Shown here piece after piece: positions 1-6,490 of a stretch of 10,517 bases of DNA (its first letter is position 1; each line of letters opens with the position of its first letter). The notes under the pieces are model-generated. The model was not told where the DNA came from. It saw only the letters and a list, made by a program, of their open reading frames with translations, and did not search any database. Made by a program: the position numbers and the translations under genes. The stretch lies in contig CAMPHP010000055.1 in assembly GCA_946885925.1 (NCBI GenBank), forward strand, positions 1 through 10,517. The letters are read 5' to 3'. The DNA comes from an uncultured Litorilinea sp. (GTDB lineage Bacteria > Chloroflexota > Anaerolineae > Caldilineales > Caldilineaceae).

Positions 1-800
1 GGCACACCGCCTGGCTCCCGGAAGTAGATCGACTTGAAATATTCGCGGTCACGCTGCGGCGTCACGTTATAGCCAGCCGCGATCAGGCTAGCACGCCAAG
101 CAAGTTCCTGTTCATCATTAGGGGTACGCCAAGCAACATGATGCACAGTACCTACGCCCATTACCCCACCCCAGAAGCCTGGAATCGTACGTACTTGGAG
201 CAGCGCACTTGGTCCCCCATCGTCTACGGCATAGCGTATACAATTCTCTTCTTGCCCTGCTTGCCTGAAGCCTAATTGATTCGTCAACAGCGCATCGGTT
301 GGCTCCTGCGCCACTTCCCAGAGTGTGACGCTATGGATACAGCGGATGGCGTGTTCTTCAGGCACCAAACCGCCCTTCCAACCGGGTTGTCGCTCCGACT
401 CTTCATTAGCGACAAGTTCGAGCAAAAGACCATCCGGATCGTGGAATGACAAGATTTGGTCATCAAAACGCCGCGTGGGACCACTAAACTGCACGCCACG
501 AAGAACCAAATGTTCCATCCAAAAGGCCAACGAGGCGCGTGGAATCGCAAATGATACCTCGCCAATCTGTCCCACACCATGCCGCCCGCGCGGCGCATTC
601 GGCCAGGTAAAGAAGGTCATAATTGTGCCAGGCGTGCCACTCCAATCGCCATAGTAGAGATGATACGTGCTCGGATCATCAAAATTAACCGTGACTTTCA
701 CAAGACGCAGCCCCAACACCCCCGTATAAAAGCTGATATTCTGCTGGGGATTTCCGGCAATCGCGGTCACATGGTGAATCCCAAAAATCTTCGGTTCCAT
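1..800 (-). CDS. VOC-family ring-cleaving dioxygenase / glyoxalase-like protein (3' end cut by window edge)
   Basis: The minus-strand frame is open from the ATG at 798-800 to the window edge, giving 266 residues without a stop. It begins MEPKIFGIHHVTAIAGNP and contains two consecutive betaalphabetabetabeta (VOC) modules, roughly residues 5-130 and 153-266. Module 1 has the HHVT metal-ligand strand (H10), a YTGVLGLRLV segment and FHDPDGLLLELV with E128. Module 2 has TVHHVAW (H221) and, near the edge, SIYFREPGG with E262. This arrangement matches the MhqO-like 'ring-cleaving dioxygenase' family of about 310-320 residues, so perhaps 50 residues are missing. Such proteins are cytoplasmic metal enzymes thought to open hydroquinone/catechol-type rings, often in quinone or thiol stress responses; the substrate here is unknown. 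An AAGGA Shine-Dalgarno sits 7 nt before the ATG. A small hydrophobic ORF ends 58 nt upstream on the same strand and probably shares its transcript. A glyoxalase without ring-cleaving activity remains possible. Confidence 0.88.
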   Translation of the reverse strand, partial: MEPKIFGIHHVTAIAGNPQQNISFYTGVLGLRLVKVTVNFDDPSTYHLYYGDWSGTPGTIMTFFTWPNAPRGRHGVGQIGEVSFAIPRASLAFWMEHLVLRGVQFSGPTRRFDDQILSFHDPDGLLLELVANEESERQPGWKGGLVPEEHAIRCIHSVTLWEVAQEPTDALLTNQLGFRQAGQEENCIRYAVDDGGPSALLQVRTIPGFWGGVMGVGTVHHVAWRTPNDEQELAWRASLIAAGYNVTPQRDREYFKSIYFREPGGV

Positions 801-858
801 AGCATCATCCTTATCGTAGTAGCTAACCATTGAACTGAGATTTCTTCCAGCCATAGGT

Positions 859-951
859 TCACTCAGAGCCAACCGTAAACACCTGCTCCCATATGATCGC
901 AGCGAACACACCGATGATCAGAGTAATCTCCCGAAGTACACGAATCCGCAT
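859..951 (-). CDS. 30-residue putative single-pass membrane peptide
   Basis: The frame encodes 30 residues starting MRIRVLREITLIIGVFAAII and ending in VGSE before TGA. A basic N-terminus (R2, R4, R7) leads into about 15 hydrophobic residues, then WEQ and a second short hydrophobic patch, which fits a small single-pass membrane peptide with the N-terminus in the cytoplasm. The start was chosen because a six-base match to the anti-Shine-Dalgarno, GGAGGT (959-964 on the minus strand), lies 7 nt before this ATG. An in-frame ATG 15 codons upstream (994-996) would lie only about 6 nt from the predicted transcription start and has no ribosome site. The peptide ends 58 nt before the VOC gene, so the two may be co-transcribed. 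I do not recognise it. It could be a real small protein or a translated leader influencing the downstream gene. Its length means coding potential cannot be proven from sequence alone. Confidence 0.45.
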   Translation of the reverse strand: MRIRVLREITLIIGVFAAIIWEQVFTVGSE

Positions 952-1001
952 ACCATGCACCTCCGCTACTGTAGCCCTGTAGACTTTCTCCTTCATAGCC
1001 G

Positions 1002-1016
1002 CGCGCCTATTATACC
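1002..1016 (-). promoter_or_regulatory. Candidate promoter (-10) for the small ORF and VOC gene
   Basis: On the minus strand the sequence reads GGTATAATAGGCGCG, with a consensus TATAAT -10 at 1014-1009. The predicted start of transcription is near 1002, about 50 nt before the Shine-Dalgarno-supported ATG at 951. No good -35 hexamer is seen at 16-18 nt (best is TGCCAA). An activator or a partial extended -10 may compensate. The same GGTATAATA followed by CGCGC recurs at the ABC promoter at 2421. Confidence 0.45.
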
Positions 1017-1087
1017 TATAGTTGCTCCATCTTTGGCAGTGCTGATAATTACCTCAAGTTGCTACTTTGTCATTCCGTTCACCTAGT

Positions 1088-1105
1088 GGGGCCCAGAGGG
1101 CTCCC
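1088..1105. other. GC-rich hairpin in the divergent intergenic region
   Basis: GGG-GCCC-AGA-GGGC-T-CCC can fold into a 7-bp stem with one bulged T and a 3-nt loop. It lies between the minus-strand promoter near 1010 and the plus-strand promoter at 1162. Neither side is followed by a T-run, so it does not look like an intrinsic terminator. Its role is unknown. The rest of 1020-1160 shows no gene or other clear signal. Confidence 0.3.
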
Positions 1106-1161
1106 AATCTCTCTGCCACTGCCACTCCGCAACCACACAAACAGACCCACTTTTTTGCCAT

Positions 1162-1190
1162 TTGACAAGCTAAAATCCGCTTATTATACT
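1162..1190 (+). promoter_or_regulatory. Sigma-70-type promoter of the LacI-family gene
   Basis: A perfect -35 TTGACA (1162-1167) is followed after exactly 17 nt by TATACT (1185-1190), one mismatch from the -10 consensus. The predicted transcription start is about 1196-1198, giving a leader of about 55 nt. This is one of the two strongest promoter matches in the window. The operator-like palindrome at 1205-1218 begins about 8 nt after the predicted start, where bound repressor would block RNA polymerase. Confidence 0.75.
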
Positions 1191-1204
1191 TTCGGCACCG
1201 ATTA

Positions 1205-1218
1205 CGGTAACGATACCG
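1205..1218. promoter_or_regulatory. LacI-family operator, probable autoregulatory site
   Basis: CGGTAACGATACCG is an even 14-bp palindrome (CGGTAAC/GATACCG), symmetric at 6 of 7 positions around a central CpG. Central CG dyads of this length are the hallmark of LacI-family sites, whose hinge helices insert a leucine at that step. It lies just downstream of the predicted transcription start of the LacI-family gene, which argues for autorepression. The link to this specific repressor is inferred from position and symmetry. Confidence 0.6.
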
Positions 1219-1251
1219 ATTTCGCTTCCTAAACTGAACCGCTGGCTTCCC

Positions 1252-2289
1252 ATGAAAAATCAAATCGTTCCCGTTCGCATTCAAGATGTCGCGCGTGCGG
1301 CTGGCGTCTCTGTCTCTACTGTTTCGCGCGTGCTAAATGGTCGAGAGGATGTCTCGGCGGCTACCTCTCAGCGTATCCAGCAGATCATTGATGATCTAGG
1401 ATATTCATCGAGTCTGGCAGCCAAAAGCCTCCGCAGCCATCGCAAGAATGTCATCGGCGTTGTTATCTTTGATCTAAACCTTTCATTTTCACTGGAGGTG
1501 GTGCGCGGCATTGATCAAGTGGTGAAGGCCGACACCTATGATCTCATGATCTACAGCAACAACCGTATCCACCACAGTGACGACCCCACTTGGGAGCGCA
1601 AGGTCGTGGCACAACTAAATGGCGCGATTGTGGATGGCATTATTCTCGTAACACCCACAACCATCGACTTGCCCACCAACTTCCCCTTAGTCACCATTGA
1701 CCCATGCGACGGTGGTAACTTTCCCTCGGTACTCGCTACCAACCGAGAAGGAGCCTGCGACGCGGTGCGCTATCTCATCGAGCTAGGTCACCGGCGCATT
1801 GGCTTCATCGGGGGCAGGAATACCTTGTTAAGCGCGCGCCAGCGGCGACAAGGGTATGCAGATGCACATCACGAAGCAGGTTTGCCCCTCTACCCTGAAC
1901 TCTATATTGAGGGCGATTACTCAAAACAGACTGCTCTCATTGGCGCACGCCAACTACTCACATTGCCTGAACGCCCATCAGCAATTATGGCAGCCAATGA
2001 CCAATCGGCTTTTGCCGTGATGGAGGTTGCCAGCGAGTTGGGCATTAGCGTGCCGCAAGATCTATCGGTGATCGGCTTCGACAACACGCCAGAAAGCGCC
2101 TTTACCTCTCCCCCGCTCACAACCGTTGATCAATCAATTGTGGCAATGGGCAGCCGAGCAGCACAATTGTTAATTCAGTTTATCGAAGGCAAAGAGAACA
2201 ACAAGAGCGCGATAGAGAATGGTCTCTATCAATTGCCAACGCGCCTGATCGTGCGGGATTCTTGTTGCCCTGTGCGGCATACAGAATAG
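1252..2289 (+). CDS. LacI-family transcriptional repressor
   Basis: The 345-residue product has the standard LacI/GalR architecture and length. Residues 9-30 form the N-terminal helix-turn-helix (RIQDVARAAGVSVSTVSRVL). Residues 54-60 (SLAAKSL) form the hinge helix with the minor-groove leucine. A periplasmic-binding-protein-like effector domain runs from about residue 68 (VIGVVIFD) to 335, with family landmarks GHRRIGFIGG, AIMAANDQSA and LSVIGFDNTPESAFTSPPLTT. It should bind DNA as a dimer and respond to a small ligand, usually a sugar, which cannot be named from sequence. A near-consensus promoter and a palindromic operator lie immediately upstream, so autorepression is likely. The gene points into the ABC transporter/peptidase cluster, its most plausible target. 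The ATG at 1252 has no clear Shine-Dalgarno, but no other in-frame start precedes the helix-turn-helix. A 451-nt gap separates it from the transporter cluster, which has its own promoter. Confidence 0.95.
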   Translation: MKNQIVPVRIQDVARAAGVSVSTVSRVLNGREDVSAATSQRIQQIIDDLGYSSSLAAKSLRSHRKNVIGVVIFDLNLSFSLEVVRGIDQVVKADTYDLMIYSNNRIHHSDDPTWERKVVAQLNGAIVDGIILVTPTTIDLPTNFPLVTIDPCDGGNFPSVLATNREGACDAVRYLIELGHRRIGFIGGRNTLLSARQRRQGYADAHHEAGLPLYPELYIEGDYSKQTALIGARQLLTLPERPSAIMAANDQSAFAVMEVASELGISVPQDLSVIGFDNTPESAFTSPPLTTVDQSIVAMGSRAAQLLIQFIEGKENNKSAIENGLYQLPTRLIVRDSCCPVRHTE

Positions 2290-2298
2290 AAATTTCAG

Positions 2299-2312
2299 GC
2301 GAAACGATTCAC
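2299..2312. promoter_or_regulatory. Weak second operator-like site
   Basis: GCGAAACGATTCAC shares the AACGAT core with the palindrome at 1205-1218 and is symmetric at 5 of 7 positions around a central CpG. It lies about 90 nt upstream of the -35 of the transporter promoter, which is far for direct steric repression but possible for looping. Chance occurrence is quite possible. Confidence 0.2.
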
Positions 2313-2343
2313 AACAACAAACCAGTCAAAAAGGGTGCATCTA

Positions 2344-2368
2344 CGCTGTCGCTACCGGCCTTACAGCG
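2344..2368 (+). other. Hairpin downstream of the repressor gene
   Basis: CGCTGT (2344-2349) pairs perfectly with ACAGCG (2363-2368) around a 13-nt loop. It lies 55 nt after the repressor stop codon and before the transporter promoter, where a terminator would be expected. A GC-rich stretch follows, not a T-run, so it is not a convincing intrinsic terminator. Confidence 0.25.
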
Positions 2369-2400
2369 GGCGCGGTCAAGGGGTAGGGATTTTAGACGGT

Positions 2401-2428
2401 TTGACCTATAGATTGGGACGGGTATAAT
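2401..2428 (+). promoter_or_regulatory. Promoter of the ABC transporter/peptidase cluster
   Basis: TTGACC (2401-2406) and a perfect TATAAT (2423-2428) are separated by 16 nt. The predicted transcription start is near 2435. The region between -10 and the start reads AACGCGCG, a GC-rich discriminator of the kind that, in well-studied bacteria, makes a promoter sensitive to ppGpp. The sequence GGTATAATA plus CGCGC is nearly repeated at the minus-strand promoter near 1010. Confidence 0.65.
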
Positions 2429-2434
2429 AACGCG

Positions 2435-2737
2435 CGAAAGCTGCCCTGGTTAAGCGCAGGATTCCTCCCACTGAATAGCTGTCTCTATTCCACCATGAAC
2501 GAGCGGCACGATGACCACGCTCCGTCCACTCTATTTTCCGCTATTGTAGCTTTCGTCATTGTTTTCTGGATAGAGCTGGTATCTCCTGCTCATCCTCTTT
2601 AGACACAGTTTTGAACACAGTGTCGCATCAACCACCCCAATTTCGAGTCACGAGCTTTTGCCTATCTATCTTTTGCTTCCTGGTACACCTAATCACTCCG
2701 CCTAACCGCTTTACCCAATCCCAAAGGAGCATTACTC
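2435..2737 (+). other. Long (about 300 nt) 5' leader of the transporter mRNA
   Basis: If transcription begins near 2435, the mRNA carries about 300 nt before the solute-binding protein ATG at 2738. The leader contains a perfect 6-bp hairpin, GAATAG (2473-2478) pairing with CTATTC (2485-2490); a 35-codon ORF at 2495-2602; and an imperfect hairpin at 2602-2624 (GACAC/GTGTC arms). Its last 100 nt are pyrimidine-rich and look unstructured. The real Shine-Dalgarno, AAAGGAG, is at 2723-2729. I recognise no known riboswitch class. A closer undetected promoter is an alternative explanation. Confidence 0.35.
2495..2602 (+). CDS. Possible 35-codon upstream ORF (hydrophobic peptide)
   Basis: The ATG at 2495 opens a 35-residue frame ending in TAG at 2600-2602. 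The peptide has a charged, histidine-containing N-terminus (MNERHDDHAPS) followed by about 17 hydrophobic residues including AIVAFVIVFWIELV, and ends SPAHPL. It lies wholly inside the predicted leader. No Shine-Dalgarno is seen before the ATG, and the gene might not be translated. If translated it would be a small membrane peptide or a leader peptide. This is a low-confidence call. Confidence 0.22.
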   Translation: MNERHDDHAPSTLFSAIVAFVIVFWIELVSPAHPL

Positions 2738-4435
2738 ATGGATGATGTCAAGACGCTCATTTCACGCCTTGCTCTTGCACAGCTAAGACGCCGAGAATTC
2801 CTAAAGCTAGCGGGATTAACCGCCAGTAGCAGCGTACTAGCGGCTTGTGTTGCCGCTTCGCCCACCGGCTCTGCTTCGGAAGGAAGTACAGCGAGTGAGG
2901 GAACTTCCAGCGCCCCCCCGCAAGTCTTGCGCTATCCCATGACGAACGATGCAACCGGCAACTGGGACTATACGCTCTCCGGGGGTGGCTTTGGCCTCTC
3001 AATGGGGCTGGAATTGATGGATGGTTTGACCGAGTTGGATGTGGAAACTGGCGAACCAAAACCCAAAGTGGCAGAAAGCTGGGAGTTCACCGAAGAAGGC
3101 GCAGTCTGCACCTTTACCCTGCGCGATGATGTCACCTGGTCTGACGGCACGCCGGTCACAGCCCACGATTTTGAGTTTGCCATCAAGCGCAATTTCGACC
3201 CAGCAAGTGCCTCACAATACGCCTGGGCCCTCTACCAGATCGAGGGAGGCGAAGACTACAACACGGGTGTCACCACCGATCCGGACACCGTCGGCGTGAC
3301 GGCTCTCGACGACACCCACTTGGAAATCCGCTTGCGCGAGCCAACCCCCTATCTACCCATGCTCACCGCGTTGTGGGTCACCTACCCGCTCAAGCGTGAT
3401 CTGCTCGAGAGCACAGGGGCAGAGTGGTGGCATCCTGAGAATGCCATTACCAACGGCCCATTCCGCCCGGAGAGTTGGGAAATCGACCAGAAATGGACGA
3501 TTGTACGCAACGAAAACTACTGGGGCACCATGCCCACCATTGAACGCATCGAATACACTCTCTTTGAAAATGACGAAACCCAGGGTGTCGCCGCGTATGA
3601 GGCCGATGAACTCGACATTGCGCAAGTCTCCGCCGCCGATATGGAGCGGTTGAGCAACGATCCGGAACTCTCGCAACAACTCCACATCTGGAGCCGTTCT
3701 GCCAATTGGCAGTTGCGACTCGACATGAGCAATGCCGCTTCACCTTTAGCCGATCTCAACGTGCGCCAAGCGCTCTATCTCGCCATTGACCGCGAGCGGT
3801 TGGCTACAAATGTGCTTAAGGGCACGATGGAACCAGCCTGGACCTTTCTCCCTTCTGGAACGATGGGGTACAACCCGGATGCGCGGCTACAAGGTACGGT
3901 TGACGATGCCAAGCAACTTATGGCCGATGCGGGCTATCCTGATGGCGCAGGCTTCCCCGGCTTCAAGTTGGTCTATGTGGCAACCCAGGGCGATGCTACG
4001 TTGATGAGCCAAGCGATCGCGGGCATGTGGAAAGAGAACTTGGGGATTGACGTGGAACTCGTCCCTGCACCAAATGATTGGCGCACTCTGATCCGGACCG
4101 AACCCTATGACATGTACATCGGGCGCTGGTATGCCGACTATGAAGACCCACAAGATTGGCACAATCTGGCGCTGGTTGAAGATTCATTCTCTACCCACTA
4201 TGCCAACCAGGAGTGGATAGATGCAGTGGAGGCAGCCAAAGTAGAGTTGGATGTTGAAAAGCGGCGGCAGATGTACGAAGAGGCCGAGGTAGCCCTCATT
4301 GCCGATGCGCCGGTTATCCCGCTCACCTATCCCAGCCAGATTTGGCTCATTAAACCCAACATCACTGGATTGGTGCCGCGCAACCTGATCGGTCAGCCCA
4401 GCTATCGCCAAGCACAAGTTGAGGCGCTGCCATAA
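2738..4435 (+). CDS. Family 5 extracellular solute-binding lipoprotein (peptide/oligosaccharide ABC transporter)
   Basis: The 565-residue product is the substrate-capturing component of a peptide-type ABC importer, anchored outside the membrane. The N-terminus carries a twin-arginine motif (R18-R19-E-F-L-K), a hydrophobic stretch and a lipobox L34-A-A-C37, so it should be exported by Tat and lipidated on C37. A Ser/Thr/Gly-rich linker (38-62) follows. The family 5 (DppA/OppA-type) signature is clear at residues 111-151: VAESWEFTEEG, FTLRDDVTWSDGTPVTAHDF and EFAIKR. Later landmarks are ITNGPFRPESW, VRNENYWG, NVRQALYLAIDRERLA and IPLTYPSQIWL; the length is typical. The start is fixed by AAAGGAG 8 nt before the ATG. 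Family members bind oligopeptides, nickel or, in several thermophiles and Chloroflexota-like bacteria, oligosaccharides, so the ligand is uncertain. The peptidase gene in the same cluster favours peptides; the LacI-family regulator leaves sugars open. Confidence 0.95.
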   Translation: MDDVKTLISRLALAQLRRREFLKLAGLTASSSVLAACVAASPTGSASEGSTASEGTSSAPPQVLRYPMTNDATGNWDYTLSGGGFGLSMGLELMDGLTELDVETGEPKPKVAESWEFTEEGAVCTFTLRDDVTWSDGTPVTAHDFEFAIKRNFDPASASQYAWALYQIEGGEDYNTGVTTDPDTVGVTALDDTHLEIRLREPTPYLPMLTALWVTYPLKRDLLESTGAEWWHPENAITNGPFRPESWEIDQKWTIVRNENYWGTMPTIERIEYTLFENDETQGVAAYEADELDIAQVSAADMERLSNDPELSQQLHIWSRSANWQLRLDMSNAASPLADLNVRQALYLAIDRERLATNVLKGTMEPAWTFLPSGTMGYNPDARLQGTVDDAKQLMADAGYPDGAGFPGFKLVYVATQGDATLMSQAIAGMWKENLGIDVELVPAPNDWRTLIRTEPYDMYIGRWYADYEDPQDWHNLALVEDSFSTHYANQEWIDAVEAAKVELDVEKRRQMYEEAEVALIADAPVIPLTYPSQIWLIKPNITGLVPRNLIGQPSYRQAQVEALP

Positions 4436-4479
4436 GGGGTCTCGCCCCTATGCGGATCTGCCTCACTCAGCGTCTACGC

Positions 4480-4506
4480 CAGGGGGCGATCTACTCTCGC
4501 CCCCTG
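4480..4506 (+). other. Strong intercistronic hairpin between binding-protein and permease genes
   Basis: CAGGGGGCGA (4480-4489) and TCGCCCCCTG (4497-4506) form a perfect 10-bp GC-rich stem with a 7-nt loop. A smaller stem, GGGG/CCCC (4436-4448), lies directly after the binding-protein stop codon. Neither is followed by a T-run, so full termination is unlikely. In many ABC operons such stems protect the 3' end of the binding-protein message, giving it more copies than the permeases. That role is inferred here. Confidence 0.65.
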
Positions 4507-4537
4507 CCTGTATCTCTCCAACCTTGAGAGTTATCCT

Positions 4538-5464
4538 ATGCGTACCTACATTTTGCGCCGCCTCTTCATGTTTATCCCAATTATGCTGGCGGTTTACACG
4601 CTTGTCTTCTTCGTGATGCACGCCACGCCAGGTGGCCCGTGGGACAAGACGGAACGACCGCTGCCTGAAGCGACACTCAAAAACCTCGAAGCAAAATATG
4701 GATTGGATAAGCCTCTGTGGGGGCAATATGTCACCTATCTAACCGGCATTGTCACTCGCTTTGACTTTGGTCCCTCGCTAAAGGGTGGGCGCACAGCAAA
4801 CGAAATTATTCGCGACACCTTCCCAGTCTCACTTCAGCTAGGACTCGTCGCCTTTGTACTCTCTTTAATTTTGGGGATTACCTTAGGCATTGTCGCCGCG
4901 CTGCGCCAAAATACCTGGGTCGATTACCTCACCATGCTCTTTTCGGTAATCGGCGTCTCTACCCCTGCCTATGTCATCACTACACTCTTTGTTGTACTCT
5001 TTGCCATTCAACTCGGCGTGCTGCCCACAGGTGGCTGGGGCGGGATATGGGATGTACGCATCATCATCCCTGCGGTGACGTTGGCGCTTGGCCCCACTGC
5101 CATCATCGCCCGCTATATGCGCGCGTCGCTCCTCGAAGTGATTGGCGCAGACTATGTACGCACCGCACGCGCCAAGGGACTTGCCGGGCCAACCGTGGTG
5201 CTGCGCCATGCGCTACGCAATGCCCTCATCCCGGTCTTGACCCTATCCGGCCCCATTCTTGCCAACCTCATCACAGGCTCGTTTTTTGTGGAAAGCATTT
5301 GCCAGGTGCCAGGGTTGGGTCGCTTCTTTGTACGCACTGTGCTCGATCTAGACTATCCGATCCTGATTGCCACCACGCTGCTCTATGCGGCGGTGATCTG
5401 GGCGATGAATTTCCTAGTGGATGTACTCTATGTCTATGTTGACCCGCGTGTACGCTATAACTAG
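4538..5464 (+). CDS. DppB/OppB-type ABC transporter permease
   Basis: The 308-residue inner-membrane protein is the first of the paired permeases of a peptide-type importer. It starts MRTYILRRLFMFIPIML, the usual DppB-type first membrane helix, followed by the extracytoplasmic FVMHATPGGPWD segment and YGLDKPLWGQYVTYL. Five further hydrophobic helices lie at about 100-120, 129-157, 174-190, 231-251 and 273-298. The EAA loop that docks on the ATPase is at residues 205-228 (DYVRTARAKGL, then LRHALRN). VESICQVPGLGRFF and the terminal DPRVRYN are family hallmarks. Length is normal. The start has a modest GAGAG ribosome site 7 nt upstream. It lies 102 nt after the binding-protein gene, with a strong hairpin between, and 45 nt before the second permease. 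It needs two ATPase subunits, which are not encoded in this window. Confidence 0.96.
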   Translation: MRTYILRRLFMFIPIMLAVYTLVFFVMHATPGGPWDKTERPLPEATLKNLEAKYGLDKPLWGQYVTYLTGIVTRFDFGPSLKGGRTANEIIRDTFPVSLQLGLVAFVLSLILGITLGIVAALRQNTWVDYLTMLFSVIGVSTPAYVITTLFVVLFAIQLGVLPTGGWGGIWDVRIIIPAVTLALGPTAIIARYMRASLLEVIGADYVRTARAKGLAGPTVVLRHALRNALIPVLTLSGPILANLITGSFFVESICQVPGLGRFFVRTVLDLDYPILIATTLLYAAVIWAMNFLVDVLYVYVDPRVRYN

Positions 5465-5509
5465 GCATGCCTGTTCAAAGTTCATGACTCCAATATCGAG
5501 TGAATTCTT

Positions 5510-6478
5510 ATGGCCCAAGTTGCAACTCGCTCTACCAATTCCCTAACATTAAAGGCCTCGCCCATCTCCCTACAAGTGCGTAGCCCCTGGCAAGACGCCT
5601 GGCGGCGTCTGCTACGCAACCGCGCTGCGGTGACAGCCCTGGTTATCATCTTGCTCTATGGTATTGCCGCGGTCGCAGCGCCCCTCATCGCGCCGTATGA
5701 CTACGCCGTCCAAGACCTGGATCATACGACCGAAGGCCCCAGTGCGCGCCATCTCATGGGAACCGACCAATTGGGTCGCGATGTCTTTACTCGCCTGCTC
5801 TATGGAGCACGCATCTCCTTTGCCGTAGCTGTCGCTGCACAACTTGTTATCATCGGCATTGGTCTGCCCCTAGGATTGATTAGTGGCTATTTCGGCGGAA
5901 CGATTGACACAGTGATTACCCGGCTGATTGATATTCTCTATGCCTTTCCCAACCTGCTATTGACCATCTTGATCATCTCCTATTTGCGCGCCAATCTCTC
6001 GGCAGCGGTCGAGCAGGGCAATGGTATCTGGCAGCAGCTAGACAAATCCAGCGGCGGGCTGATTGCTGTCTTTATCGTCATGGCGCTGACCTATTGGATC
6101 GGGGTCACGCGCATTGTACGCGGTCAGGTCTTGACCTTAAAAGAGCGCGAGTTTATTTCTGCCGCAAGGGGATTAGGTGTTCAGCCAGCGCGCATCCTGC
6201 GCGCGCATCTGCTGCCCAACGTGCTCGCCCCTGTGATCGTGGCGGCAGCCTTTGGCATCCCCGGCGCAATTATGCTCGAAGCCTCCTTGAGCTATTTAGG
6301 GCTGGGCATCCAACCTCCTCTACCCAGTTGGGGCGGCATGATTTCCGAAGGGCTGCCAGTCATGCGTTCCTATCCCCATCTCATTGTCTTTCCAGGGCTA
6401 GCCCTCAGCCTGCTCCTGCTCGCCTTTACCTTCCTCGGCGATGGCCTGCGCGATGCGCTTGACCCGCTTATGAGCTAA
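5510..6478 (+). CDS. DppC/OppC-type ABC transporter permease
   Basis: The 322-residue membrane protein is the second permease of the peptide-type importer. Residues 26-66 match the OppC N-terminal segment (SPWQDAWRRLLRNRAA, one membrane helix, then LIAPYDYA). GTDQLGRDVFTRLLYGARIS (84-103) is the diagnostic DppC motif. The EAA loop is at 214-237 (EFISAARGLG, then LRAHLLPN). ASLSYLGLGIQPPLPSWGGMI and the C-terminal FLGDGLRDALDPL also fit the family. It carries about 20 extra polar residues (161-183, with AVEQGNGIWQQLDKSS) between two membrane helices on the extracytoplasmic side, longer than in the textbook enteric proteins. It forms a heterodimer with the DppB-type product encoded 45 nt upstream. 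The start ATG has only a weak GAGTG ribosome site. The peptidase gene follows after 12 nt, which implies one transcript. Confidence 0.96.
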   Translation: MAQVATRSTNSLTLKASPISLQVRSPWQDAWRRLLRNRAAVTALVIILLYGIAAVAAPLIAPYDYAVQDLDHTTEGPSARHLMGTDQLGRDVFTRLLYGARISFAVAVAAQLVIIGIGLPLGLISGYFGGTIDTVITRLIDILYAFPNLLLTILIISYLRANLSAAVEQGNGIWQQLDKSSGGLIAVFIVMALTYWIGVTRIVRGQVLTLKEREFISAARGLGVQPARILRAHLLPNVLAPVIVAAAFGIPGAIMLEASLSYLGLGIQPPLPSWGGMISEGLPVMRSYPHLIVFPGLALSLLLLAFTFLGDGLRDALDPLMS

Positions 6479-6490
6479 TTAGGAGATCCC

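Noticed and set aside
284..654. ORFs of about 100 codons on both strands across the VOC gene
   Set aside because: They are out of frame with a clear VOC-family protein that spans the same bases and show no protein-like features.
1054..1284. Minus-strand ORF of 76 codons overlapping the LacI-family start
   Set aside because: It overlaps the promoter, operator and first codons of a secure gene, has no ribosome site and encodes a low-complexity Arg/Tyr-rich sequence.
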